Shown here: positions 24,401 through 35,700 of the stretch, one piece after another
Layout: each line of letters opens with the position of its first letter
Position numbering within the stretch: the stretch's first letter is position 1
NCBI RefSeq assembly: GCF_032854445.1
Contig: NC_088307.1
Coordinates: 7,452,017-7,516,016 of the forward strand
DNA length: 64,000 nucleotides
Source of the DNA: Liolophura sinensis
Taxonomy: Eukaryota; Mollusca; Polyplacophora; Chitonida; Chitonidae
Direction of reading: 5' to 3'
Program-made: the position numbers and the translations under genes
The notes under the pieces: generated by a model
What the model was told of the DNA's origin: nothing
Database searches by the model: none
What the model saw: only the letters and a program-made list of their open reading frames with translations

Positions 24401-27400
24401 TTGAAATACAAAGTCTTCATTTGGGTGACCTTTCAAGTCCTACAATTTGGGCTAAATCAAGAAATGTAGTTCAAATATCAAAACCAAATACTAAGCTAAA
24501 TATGACAATAAATACCAAGGATTTTAATAGAGGAATTCGCAGTTATAAATCACACATTTTCAATATCAAATTAATGAACACAAGCACATTTTATAAATTT
24601 TTCATTTCATTTTAATTTGTTTGAATTTAAACTTTTCCATATGACTGAATTTGGACACCCATTACGGGTATGAAAAATCGCCATTATCTGGCCCTGGATG
24701 GCTGCAGCCAACCTAACAAGAGATTGGTTCAAATCTGTCACCTTCATGTAATCAGGTGTTGCTGCAATACTAATACTTGAGATAGCAAGGATCCCACTTC
24801 TCTAATTAATAAATGATTTTAACGAGTAAATGTATTCACATGGTCATCAAGGAACCTCCAGTAAGCCTTCCCAAATGTGTCGTCGGGTAAGGTGCCCAGG
24901 TAGTTGATGTCTACGGTGTGTGTGTTAATGATTGGTCGCTCCCTGAAACCCAGTCAGTAAATATGGTACACATAAAACTTGTAACGGGAGCAGCCTTTAA
25001 GTGCTCACTTATTTGAGCAGTATCTAGTGGGAATTTCATAAGCTGGTAGACTGCTGGATTTCTGAGTGTAAATTGTGGTGTAATCCGCAGATGAAGTCTT
25101 TCAACCTTTAATACATGCTTATACATTACAAGTAATTTCACATTTTTATATGCAAAAAGATAAGCACATTTATTGGAACCACCCTAATTTGGTGAAAGTG
25201 ATTTAAGAAAAGATAGATGATTTATTAATAACTAGATTCAGTTCTTGTTAGAGAATTAGACTTGTCTTAATATGAATCAAACAATGCAAGTATTTCTCTT
25301 ACTCCAAAATCTGTCGGCCCACGTCATCTGCCTGCATTTTTCTGCGCATATTTTGTAAAGCATAATATCCAGTTGTTTCACCTAATGCAGCAATCATATC
25401 TGAAAAACAAAGTAACTCTCTGTGAAAACAACAAAATAAATAAATGAAATAAGCACAGAAATGTTCAATAAATAAATAAATAAAAATAATAACTAACAAA
25501 AAAATTAAAAGTTGAAAGTTTTCGGCAGAGGATGTGCTGTAACTCCATTCATCACATATTCTGATAGTATGATTTGAAATTTGATATCCCGAGAAATTAT
25601 GCCAATTATTAAAGGTGTCGTATCTGTCAACTACATTCACTTTAATTCCACTCCTGAATTGTATTAATATCAACCAATTATGTCAGTGATCAATAACATG
25701 GAAAAAAGAAAAAAACACCAAAGCCAAACAAAAAAAGAACATGAATTTGAAATTTAGGTGCACACATGCAATGTTATCTTTGCAAAAGCGAAGTGCTTTT
25801 CACAAGCCATGCAAAAAACTAATCATAAAGCCACCAGAATAACCTGTGCTTTTAACAGGTCATGCAAAAAACTAACCATAAAGCCACTAGAAAAACCTGT
25901 GTTTTTTACAGGTCATACAAAAAACTAATTATAAAGCCACCAGAAAACCCTGAGCATTTTACAGGTCATACAGAAAACTAATCATAAAGCCACCAGAAAA
26001 CCCTGAGCATTTTACAGGTCATACAAAAAACTAATCATAAAGCCACCAGAAAACCCTGAGCATTTTACAGGTCATACAAAAAACTAATCATAAAGCCACC
26101 AGAAAACCCTGAGCATTTTACAGGTCATACAAAAAACTAATCATAAAGCCACCAGAAAACCCTGAGCATTTTACAGGTCATACAAAAAACTAATCGTAAA
26201 GCCACCAGAAAACCCTGAGCATTTTACAGGTCATGCAAAAAACTAATCATAAAGCCACCAGAAAACCCTGAGCATTTTACAGGTCATACAAAAAACTAAT
26301 CATAAAGCCACCAGAAAACCCTGAGCATTTTACAGGTCATACAAAAAACTAATCGTAAAGCCACCAGAAAACCCTGAGCATTTTACAGGTCATACAAAAA
26401 ACTGATCATAAAGCCACCAGAAAACCCTGAGCATTTTACAGGTCATACAGAAAACTAATCATAAAGCCACCAGAAAACCCTGAGCATTTTACAGGTCATA
26501 CAAAAAACTAATCATAAAGCCACCAGTAAAAACCTAGTGTCAATTGTCCAATATCACAAGCTCTGTGCAGACATTACCATCCCTAGCTGGGTTAATAATG
26601 GCCATGCCCGCTGCCCCGATAGATAGCAATGTTTTCTGGAAGACTGAGGTCGGGACATGACCGGGGTAATTCTCTCCAGTACAGTTGATCGTCTCTTCTC
26701 CATCATCTTGCCACTCTGTTAAGGAAAAGGAAGGCAGGTATAAAAAAAAAGAAGAAAAGAAAGATGTACATGCGCAATATCTGTTTCTACAAGTTTCCCA
26801 CAGAATACTGACCGCTGAAATATCAATCAAGTGAAGTGCTGTTTATTTAACAATACCAGAGGTATTAATTGATTGACAATCCAGATGTCTGCAAGCTGCA
26901 GAGCCCGTCCCTAATAATCTTGTGAGGACAAGCAAGTAGGGTTTCGTGTTGACTTGCACTCAGGCCAACAATCAGCTCGTGATTGGCCAATGTTAAAATT
27001 TGGCAGGTAAAAAATTTGGCTAACTAATCAATATGTAGACAGAGAGGACTGAAATAGCTGATTATAGCAGCTAAAATAAGTGTGACACAGACTTAATTTT
27101 TGACATGTTAAATGACCTAGTCAGGTAACAGTGCAGCACCTTATTGCCTGAAACATTAAACTACATGCCATTTTTGAGGAATTTATTATGGAGTTAGGGT
27201 AGCAAACATGCATGAGAGATGCGAGTTCTCTTGAGTTCCGCATGGGGGGGGGGGGGACCCGTGCACATACCGAAAGTTGGGGTTAGAACCCCGGCAGTAC
27301 ATGGCCTTCGCACAAGAGTGTTGGGTGAATGGGGCATTTTCTAACGCCCATTTCTGACATATGCGCGAGCACCCGCACGTGGAACTTCAAAGAACTTGTA

Positions 27401-28233
27401 TGTCTCAAGGCCCTATACGTTGTGGATGTGAAACAGGCAGCAAAGTTTAATTTAACTGAATTAACTTTCCCCATATGTAAGCCTGCTGACCTGCACCCAT
27501 CTCCGTCAAGTATTGCCCAGCTGTAACAGCTTACTGTTCATACATTTTACTTGTGCTGGGCAGGTTGGAGCGAAAGTATACTGTATTTCAGGTGCATTTT
27601 CACTTAAAGTTTGGTATGTAAAATTGCAGTTTTAGAAACACACAATGGCCTTAAAATACATTCCATTTATTTATTTGATTGGTGTTTTACGCCCTACTCA
27701 AAAATATTTCACTTATACGATGCCGGATGATGGCCAGCCTTATGGTGGGAGGAAACCTCTCTGCCCAAGGAAACCCATGCCCATCCGCAGGTTGCTGACA
27801 GACCTTTCACGCACGGCCGAAGAGGAAGTCAGCATGAGATGGACTGGAACTCACAGTGACCGCATTGGTGAGAGTCTCCTGGGTCATTACGCTGCGATGG
27901 CTGGCTAACCAACTGAGCCACTGAGGCCCCAAAAATACTTTTGATACCAAGACTTAAGTTTGGATGAAATACAGTATTAATTGCAGGAAAGGGAAGTGTG
28001 TTATCAGCTCGGTGCCCTGCGTCCTGGATCACTAACAATTTAAAAGTCACGGGGCAAACGCAACGTTCCCTTTCATAACACCTATTTCTTACATTCGTGA
28101 TTATTGAGCACGGAGCATTGCACAGATTATAGCTACCTGAAGTTGAATTCACAATTGTCCGGCGTGGACAGCGATGCACGTAAGGCATACATCCGCGATA
28201 CGAACAAAGTTTTCGAACTAACAGTCTAGACAT
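21423..28233 (-). CDS. COQ4: COQ4, ubiquinone biosynthesis protein, complete
   Basis: Seven minus-strand exons join in phase: 28233-28137, 26715-26578, 25399-25303, 24942-24840, 23856-23748, 22197-22083, 21606-21423. They encode 280 aa (human about 265). Residues 1-30 are an Arg-rich mitochondrial presequence ([14 protein letters not shown]). Then come [51 protein letters not shown], the metal motif HDMFH-x11-E (H174, D175, H178, E190), [20 protein letters not shown] and the LPWAIKCG and [14 protein letters not shown] end. COQ4 acts in the matrix with the CoQ synthome; recent work assigns it a role in oxidative decarboxylation of the ring. The HDxxH codons end exon 5 and are repeated in the following intron as a 60-bp array. 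Intron 2 has a 53-bp array and two introns carry SINEs. The gene starts 204 bp from DNLZ, head to head. Confidence 0.96.
22229..22248. repeat. TG microsatellite
   Basis: A short run of TG dinucleotides just upstream (in COQ4 sense) of exon 6. Confidence 0.9.
22630..23790 (-). repeat. 60-bp minisatellite made from the COQ4 exon 5 end and its splice donor
   Basis: About 17 further units follow exon 5 in COQ4 sense. The minus-strand unit reads [14 protein letters not shown] followed by ACAG/GTAAATG, so it holds the last roughly 50 bp of exon 5 with its donor. The plus-strand landmark TCTGTACCCTAACATCACCT recurs about every 60 bp. Units stay open in the COQ4 frame over 23347-23060 and 23058-22810. 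The exon has QCHDMFH; array units have QCHHMFH or QCHGMFH. Confidence 0.93.
24120..24382 (-). mobile_element. SINE family A, full length
   Basis: Minus strand, in a COQ4 intron. Reading down from 24382: GGGGCCTCCGTGGCTCAGTT (A-box), TTCAAGACCA-type B-box, centre, and tail with the AATATTTCACTTATACG complement. It is nearly complete. Confidence 0.9.
25800..26530. repeat. 53-bp minisatellite in COQ4 intron 2
   Basis: About 14 units of ACTAATCATAAAGCCACCAG plus AAAACCCTGAGCATTTTACAG and GTCATACAAAA. The central units are nearly identical, which suggests recent expansion or homogenisation. It ends about 45 bp from COQ4 exon 2. Confidence 0.95.
27660..27931 (-). mobile_element. SINE family A, full length
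   Basis: In COQ4 intron 1, minus strand. The head is at 27931 (GGGGCCTCAGTGGCTCAGTT), the tail at 27660 (TTATTTATTTGATTGGTG on plus). Confidence 0.9.
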
Positions 28234-28437
28234 GATTTATCGACGCCACTTTTTCACCTTACAACCTTATGCTTCTCAACATATATCATTGGTGTTGTTG
28301 TTGCCCATGTTTACTCGTGAGTCTAAATTTACCACCAAACATTGAAGAGCTACTTCCGTGTTTTGATTCACGCGCCTCACGTGCTGTTTCAGGCACTGGA
28401 TATCTACATTTGTCAATCACTGATAAATCTCTCATCA
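28234..28437. promoter_or_regulatory. COQ4/DNLZ shared bidirectional promoter region
   Basis: The start codons of COQ4 (28233, -) and DNLZ (28438, +) are 204 bp apart. The interval holds a CACGTG E-box at 28378-28383 and an ETS-like ACTTCCG at about 28352-28358; no clear TATA box is placed for either gene. A shared promoter for two mitochondrial genes is the simplest reading. The sites are by eye only. Confidence 0.65.
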
Positions 28438-30762
28438 ATGGCACGAGCTCCACTCCTAAACCGATGTGGTAAATCTGTACTAGCAGTCGGCAAAGACTTG
28501 TTGGGAACCAGAGAGTTGTCCGGTATAGATGGCGGTTGGAAACGGTTTACTTTTGCATCAACCTCAACAAATTCAGGAATTGCTATCATCAGCTGCAGAC
28601 CATTTAGTTGGTGGCGTACGATCACCGTCACATCAGCAAGGCACACCACAAACCATATGACGCGCACTCAAGCGCTGCCAGTCTCCAAGTCACCACGGTT
28701 GTTACTTGGTCCAACTCGTTACAACAAGGCACACTCCGTCTCATCATGGATGTCGGTCTTTGAAAGACCTTTCAGTAGCGATTCTGGATCAGATCGAGGT
28801 CGATCGGAACTAGCAGATGACCCCGAAGACAGTCGAGCAGCAGAACGGCCGCTGGGACCGATAGAAGGTCGCTTGGCTATTGGTTTCACGTGTAAAATCT
28901 GCCAGACCCGCTGTACAAAGACATTTTCAAAGCTGTCATATAAAAAAGGTGTAGTAATCGTCCGGTGTGATGGCTGCGGCAGCAACCATTTGATAGCCGA
29001 CAATCTGGGGTGGTTCTCTGACGTCCAGGGAAGGTGAGCAACGAATCCAACATGCGGCACGCATATTAGTTACAGATATGTTATGCGTCTCAGATTGGAG
29101 AGTTATAATGCTCGCATATCATGATTTTTACCGTTATCGCCTTTTTTCTGAAACTGTTCACTGTCATAATTTTTTCTCCCAAACTTGTGTGCACAGCTAT
29201 CTAAAAGAGTTCATTTTCGACAAGACACTATACCAGACTAAAATAGAACTCCTCTGCACAAAGATATAGGAAAATATTCTTGATGATACATTCGATCATG
29301 ATTTGCAAAGTAACCCTCGTGGCTGCGCTGCTCGAATCTAGAGTTAAATGTTTGCAAATATATACGCATATGTGAACATGGAGGTATAAATAGATGTTAT
29401 CTATATCTCCGTGTTGTGAGCAACAGATCATATAATCGTGTTTCGTAGCAGCTTTGTGATTTACCGCATAAATTATCCTGTTATATGGTTCATAAAATGC
29501 CAACATTTAAGTAAGAAAATAAGAAATTTGTGCCTCAAACCAAAAGTTGACGAGATGTAGGTCTATGGTATATATTTTCATTTAACTTTCACCTATGTCA
29601 ACCTGTGAAAACGGCGTGGAAATGATGAGAATTGTCTGAATGGTAAAAAGTAACCTCTCAGCAGAGATTATAATTATAGTTACTTGTTGGAGAAAGTTTA
29701 TTCTAAACAGATTTTATGATGTGCGTGTATAACCTTGTGACAGCCCAGTTTCTTGTACGATCCTCCAGTAATCTTAACCAGGTTACTGATGCCCTGAAAA
29801 TTGGTTATGATTTTTAGGAAAGCAGTCCTATGGCCTGTTTCCACAGACACGCGTTTGGTTTTCTCATAAGACGTCCGCTAACTCTTCGAGAATGGGAATA
29901 ACCCCAATCGGCGTTTCAGGAGTCTCGCGAGTTCTCGCAGATATCGGCAAGACAAGGTGGGGGCTCTCGCAAACTAACGTAGATAGAAGGCGTTATTTTA
30001 CGGTAGTTACTATAGATTGATCACACATCTGTCTGTCGACTCGACAGCGCCGTTGACACCTGACGTGAAATCACGTCTTTTTAGCTGCGGTGGTTTTTCC
30101 ACGGACTCTGCAGGGGGCATGCACGATTGTTTAACACACGTGTTAACGCAGAGCGAATGGAACGTGTCAAAGTTTTAACACCAGAGTGAAAAAGAACCCT
30201 GATTGGAACAAGACCTGGATCGTCTTACCTTTCATTTCCAACAGTATAAAAGACGTACAGCATAGAGAGTAAATCCATAGCAGCGACGACAGTGTGATAT
30301 TTCGCGAATGGTCACACGTAACCGGTGAATACGGCCTCTTACCTCAGTTATGGTTTTATTCCAACTGTTCATGTAAATAGCATAAATAGTCCCAAATTAC
30401 ACTCCCCCTAGCACCATGGTTTAAACAGAATTTGGTAAAAAAAATTCAGTGATGTTAATTGCAATTTATTAGACGTCACTGGTCTAGAATTGCCCAACAT
30501 ACCAAGAATTTAAAACTGGACTAAGCCACCAGTTTATTAGGTATCAGTCCGCTCAACGTGTATCGGTATAGGAACATACAGTATGTAACAACTGGTACAC
30601 GGCGAATTTAACATTTAGCACTAATATGCTTTTGTGTCTTTCCTTAATTGTAGAAACGTAGAAGAAATCTTGGCTTCAAAAGGAGAGACTGTGAAAAAGC
30701 TGTCAGTGGAGGGACTTTTGGACGTGTCATTGGGCGATCGTGACTTGAAAGACGGGGATTGA
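28438..30762 (+). CDS. DNLZ: DNLZ/ZIM17-type zinc finger protein, mitochondrial Hsp70 escort
   Basis: Two exons, 28438-29033 and 30654-30762 (stop TGA 30760-30762), join with matching phase and give 234 aa (human about 178). The N-terminus (MARAPLLNRCGKSVLAVGK) fits a mitochondrial presequence and the chosen ATG has a good context (ATCAATGG); an in-frame ATG at 28342 is less likely. The DNL zinc finger spans about residues 148-215: FTCKICQTRC (C152, C155), VIVRCDGCGSNH (C177, C180), LIADNLGWFSD, then NVEEILASKGETV in exon 2. The protein keeps mitochondrial Hsp70 soluble and active in the matrix. It starts head to head with COQ4. A palindromic DNA element lies in its intron, and its last codons and stop form the first unit of a 36-bp minisatellite. 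Confidence 0.95.
29893..30115. mobile_element. inverted-repeat DNA element (family P), partly decayed
   Basis: ATCGGCGTTTCAGGAGTCTC, CAAACTAACGTAGATAGAAG and TTATTTTACGGTAGTTACTA resemble the left half of the element at 57867-58121, and TCACGTCTTTTTAGCTGCGG its right half. The right end is worn. It lies in the DNLZ intron. Confidence 0.65.
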
Positions 30763-31465
30763 GAAATAAACTGTAGTGGGGTGAAAGATGAGGGGCATGG
30801 GGTGGGTGAGAAATAAACTATCGTGAGGTGAAAGACGGGGAGTGAGAAATAACCTGTCGTGGGGTCTAAGACAGGTAATGAGAAATAAACTGTCGTCGGG
30901 TGAAAGACGGGGAGTGAGAAATAAGCTGTTGTGGGATGAAAGACGGGGAGTGAGAAATAAACTATCGTGGGGTGAAAGTTGGTGAGTAAAAAATGAACTG
31001 CCGTGATGTGAAAGATGGTGAGTAAAAAATAAACTATCGTGGGGTGAAATTCGGTGAGTAAGAAATAAACTATCATGAGGTGAAGGATGGGAAGTGAGTA
31101 ATAATGTTTTGTTGGCTGAAAGACGGGGAGTGAGAAATAAACTGTCGTGAGGTGAAAGACAGGGAGTGAGAAATAAACTGTCGTGGGGTGAAAGACGAGG
31201 AGTGTGAAATAAATTGTCGTGGGATGAAAGACGAGGAGTGAGAAATAAACTGTCGTGGGTTGAAAGACGGGGAGTGAGAAATAAACTATCGTGGGGTGAA
31301 AGACAGGGAATGAGAAATAAACTGTCGTGGGATGAAAGATGGGTAGTGAGAAATGAACTGTCGTTGGGCGAAAGACGAGGAGTGAGAAATAAACTACCGT
31401 GGGATGAAAGACGGGGAGTGAGAAATAAACTATTGTAAGTTGAAGGAAGACCAGCAGTGCGAAAT
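30745..31465. repeat. 36-bp minisatellite at the DNLZ stop codon, units carrying AATAAA
   Basis: About 20 units of the form GAGAAATAAACTGTCGTGGG plus GTGAAAGACGGGGAGT. The first unit contains the last DNLZ codons (AAAGACGGGGATTGA). Most units include AATAAA. Long open frames here on both strands only reflect the unit length, a multiple of three. Confidence 0.93.
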
Positions 31466-32775
31466 AAATTATCTTGGTCTTCTTCTTTCGTTTTTTTTTT
31501 TTATTTGTTATCTGAACCTGGTGTGTCCAATCCTGCTCAAAGCATTAAATTTGGCCGTGGAAGAACGGCAAATCATCGTCTGAACTTCCGTGTACATCTC
31601 TATATCTCACAACATCGCTATCATATTCTCAACAGCGCATGTATGGCTCTCTGCCTTCTCGCTTTATATCACTACCACCTGTAGAAAATTTTGTACACAA
31701 ATCTTGAACAACGCTGAGGTCACGGTGATGAGACAGGAAATTATGTTAGAAAAATCAAACAATCCGCGTGAACCATTGTCTCTAATGATAATTTATACGT
31801 ACGCATTCTCTTTATCTAAAGTGTGTACTACATGATTCTAACACCCAAAACAATTTGATTGATGGATTTAGATTAAATAGTTCCACGAGAGGACACAAGT
31901 GATGGTGCTAAGTCAAAACAAGCCTTCGTGCGTCTCACAGGCCCCAAAGGTCATCCTTGTCTATTGGTGGCAGTGATGTAAAGCGAAAGGTAGAGAGCGA
32001 CGCATCCGCTGTCAGGAGTACATCGCTATCTCGCAATATCACTATACCTCGGAACATCGCTACCTCGGAAGAATGTGGGCCTCCGTGGCCGAGGGGGTTA
32101 GCACGCCATCGCGGCGCAGTCACTCAGGAGGAATCCCACCAAAGCGGTTGCAATGAGTTCAAGTCCAGCTCACGCTGGCTTCTCCAGCCGTACGTGGGAC
32201 GGTCTCCCAGCAACCTGCAGATGGTCGTGAGTTTTGCCGGCGCTTTGCCTGGTTTCCTCCCTCCATAATGCTGGCCGCCGTCATGTAAGCGAAATATACT
32301 TGAGTACGGCGTAAAACACCATTCAAATAATTAAACATATAATAATCGGAACAACTCTACATCGCTTCGCAAGCTTGCTGGCTCTCTTCGGAACCTGGAT
32401 AACGTATAACCATTTTAACAATCGCAAATTCACTATAGCTTTGACAACTCCACAAAAGTTTTTGATGCCTTGTACTCTAGCCCAACGTTATAAGATAGTA
32501 CGCCTATGTCATAAAATGGACAAACCGGTGAGTACTTAAAAAAAAAAGGGATGTCTAGTTGACCGACTGACTGACAGGTGAACACACAGATCGACTTACA
32601 CTGCGTGTAATGAGGAGGCATCCCGATGGTGTGATGTATCCGCCTCTGAACAGGCTTGATAAGGCTTTGGCGGATATCTGTATATATATATATATACATG
32701 AGCAACCCGGAGACGTACACAAATACAGAGAAAACTTCGATGCAAATAGACCTTGTGACAAGGTCTTCAAGCACA
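31466..32775 (+). other. intergenic DNLZ to factor B-like, with candidate promoter
   Basis: Holds a full-length SINE (32080-32335) and otherwise unremarkable sequence. A TATATATATATATAC run at about 32680-32697 lies some 80-95 bp before the factor B-like ATG and could serve as a TATA region; this is weak evidence. Confidence 0.4.
32080..32335 (+). mobile_element. SINE family A, full length
   Basis: GGGCCTCCGTGGCCGAGGGG head, GAGTTCAAGTCCAGCTCACG B-box, TACGTGGGACGGTCT centre and CTTGAGTACGGCGTAAAACA tail are all present. Confidence 0.92.
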
Positions 32776-35700
32776 ATGCGCGAATTGTTGTTGTTCGTGG
32801 GTATCAGTATTCTGCGCCCGTCCCTTGGGGTAGAGCCCGACCCGTATAGCGTCGATGTCATATCAGCCTTCAATCAAACCAGTAAGTAGTGCTTTGATTT
32901 CGTTTTTTTCGATTTTTACAGCACTGTAAAGCGAAGGAATACAGAGTGTCATATGATACAGGGTATGCACGAGGATGTATAGCTGTATACAGGCCTATTG
33001 TTACAACGTGGAGTGGAGGTTGTATCATGGTTTCATCGTCTCCAAGTATCGTAGTTAGTCAGAACTAAGGGGTTGGGGAAGAGGGGATTGAGCTACAGTT
33101 GTGAATACTTCTTGATTTCTATTTTTCTTTGGTAGTGGACGTAGGGGTATCAGATCTGTCATATTAGTCCCAGCTTTTCACGACGTATTCAGGAAATTTT
33201 CCTTATACGGCGGTGCTGAGTTTTGGTCTATTGAAGGAAATTGGAAGGGCACGAAACAAACCACATGCAGCCCTTCGCGAGTCACCTAACAAAACGCCAA
33301 ACTTACTCAAGGAAACGAGCGACTGTGGAATTCGACCCTGTGACCTAATGACTTGGTGGTGCTACAGATTCGCTTGCGTGCATGACGTCATATTTAGGAG
33401 CACTCTGTTCATAGGACAGAACTTTACGAGTACCAGAACATACACATAAAGTGTACACGTGCGTCTCTGAAATCCTTCACCTTGCAGTGAGTCTCTTGTA
33501 TTAGGTTACAGGATCCGGCTTGCAATGTAATTTGAGGAGATAAGCCTGGTATTTAGTTAGAGGATATATAATATAATCGTCATGACCTAATGTCTAGGTC
33601 AGTCAAATCACAAGACTCTGGCCGCATCATTTTGCCAGATTTTATTTTATTTATAAATTTGATTGATGTTTATTAATCAAGAATTTTTCTCTTATTCGAT
33701 GGAGGTCAGTTTGACTGGAGAGAGAAACTGGAGTGTCCGAGGTGAACCACTGACCTTTGGCCAGTTGCTGACAAACTTTCCCCCATACGTTATTGTCTTC
33801 CACCAATATGGTTTGTATATCTGTGCAAGTGGGATTTTTTTCTGCTCTCCTTTGAACACCAATTATCAAATAGGAGAATAAATAAATTTATGGTACTTGA
33901 TAGTCACAACATTTATATATCGTTTTACTTGTTGGGGGCCTTCGTGGCCGAGGCGGTTAGCGCGCCAACACGGCGTCTCCCATCAATGCTGTCGCTGTGA
34001 GTTTAGCTCACGTTGACATTAAGCCCGATTGTACGTGGGAAGGTCTGACAGCAACCTGCGGATGGTAATGGATTTTCTCCGGGTTCTGCCCGGTTTCCTC
34101 TCACCATATGCTGGCCACCGTCGGATAAGTGAAATATTCTTGACTACGGCGTCAACCACCAATCAAACAAAATAAATAAAATTCATTGGTGCTTCACGCC
34201 GTACACAAGAGCATTTCATTCGTACGACGGCGCCCAGGAATATGGTATGGAAAAACTAATATCTAGATCATATATACATTAATAAAACTGATATGAAATT
34301 AAATATAGCACAATATTATGTTGCATGAGTGATGATGGAATAGATTATATTACTGTAACGTAATATTATTTTATGGACAACTCGGTACCCCCGTAATACA
34401 GCAACAAAAGTACTCTGTTAGAATAACATAGCATGTCTGTCACATCTGATAGCAGTACTATAATCTTCTCTACTATCGCTCACTTGTAACAGATTACTTT
34501 TTTCAGTGTAGAAAACTAACATGGAAGACTGAACGAGTTTCTGTTGCCCTCTTCTTCCTTCAGTCTGTCCCCTTGAGCCGATAGAGAACGGGCATTACCT
34601 GGACATATCGGGCACCAAGGGGGGCATAGCCGTACAGGTGGTCTGCTCTCTGGGTTACAAGCGAGTGGGGAACGGTTTTCACATGTGTAACGTCACTACC
34701 GGTAACTTCTCGAATGGACGGTCCTACTGTCAAGGTACTGTATACAAACACTGGTATACACACGTCATATGTAAATTTAATATCCATAATACTCTTTAAG
34801 ACAGTGAAAATTTAGTACAGAAGCAGCAGCTTAGCTTAGTTTGCCAGTGAGAAGACAACATGATTGGTTAAATATTCAGCGAGAACTGATATTCTACCCC
34901 AGTCACTGTCTTCTGTCGAAATGAACGCATGCAATACACTGGTGACGTATAAAGCTCACATATGTATAAGGTCACGCATGTCACTCACAAGTGTCAGGCC
35001 CCGGGATCATGAGGCGATCTTAGACTAAGGCAAACTTCAGTCATTAAATTTGGCATAGGCCTATTCCTTTCCGTCATTTTCTGCAGTTTCACTAAGCAAC
35101 ATTGCATTGCAACAACCCTTCATACACCGAACTTTGTTTACAGATAGGTTTCTCCGTGTTACTATAAATAAGTGACCAATGGTAGGGTGGCGTGTATTGT
35201 GGCGTCTTAACTCATGCGAATAGACGCGGCTTCCGGAACACTGTGACGTCACACTGTGTGCTCCGGTGACCACTGAATCTGCCACCAGTGGTGCTCGGTT
35301 CGACCAATGGAATGTACCCAATGGCTCAAGGTCCTGCTATACACTAGCGCTACCTGTCGGGAATACAAAATATGCTGCCTCCACTTAGGCTTTCCCGGAT
35401 GGCTGCTGCTCGACAATGGGCATTCACTCAGTCAGCTGATGAATCAATATTTGCGCGTTGTCCACTTCTTGAACCAATCTTGGAATGAACTTACCTATCA
35501 CTGATGGATTGTCTCCCTTCTTTCTTTACACCGCCAGGCTGTCCCGTGGAACGCCTCGAGAACGGACATTACCTGGACGTATCGGACGACAAGGTTGGCG
35601 TGGCCATACAAGTGGTCTGCTCTTCAGGCTACAAACTAGAGGGGATTGGCTACCACGTGTGTGACGTCACCACCGGCAACTTCACCAACGGGCGGTCCTA

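Noticed and set aside
28342-28437. Upstream in-frame ATG as the DNLZ start
   Set aside because: The added residues do not resemble a mitochondrial presequence; the second ATG has better context and is followed by a basic, amphipathic N-terminus.
30621-31438. Open frames on both strands with repeated motifs (such as STPVFHPTT-like or SWDERRGVRNK-like units)
   Set aside because: They arise because the 36-bp minisatellite unit is a multiple of three.
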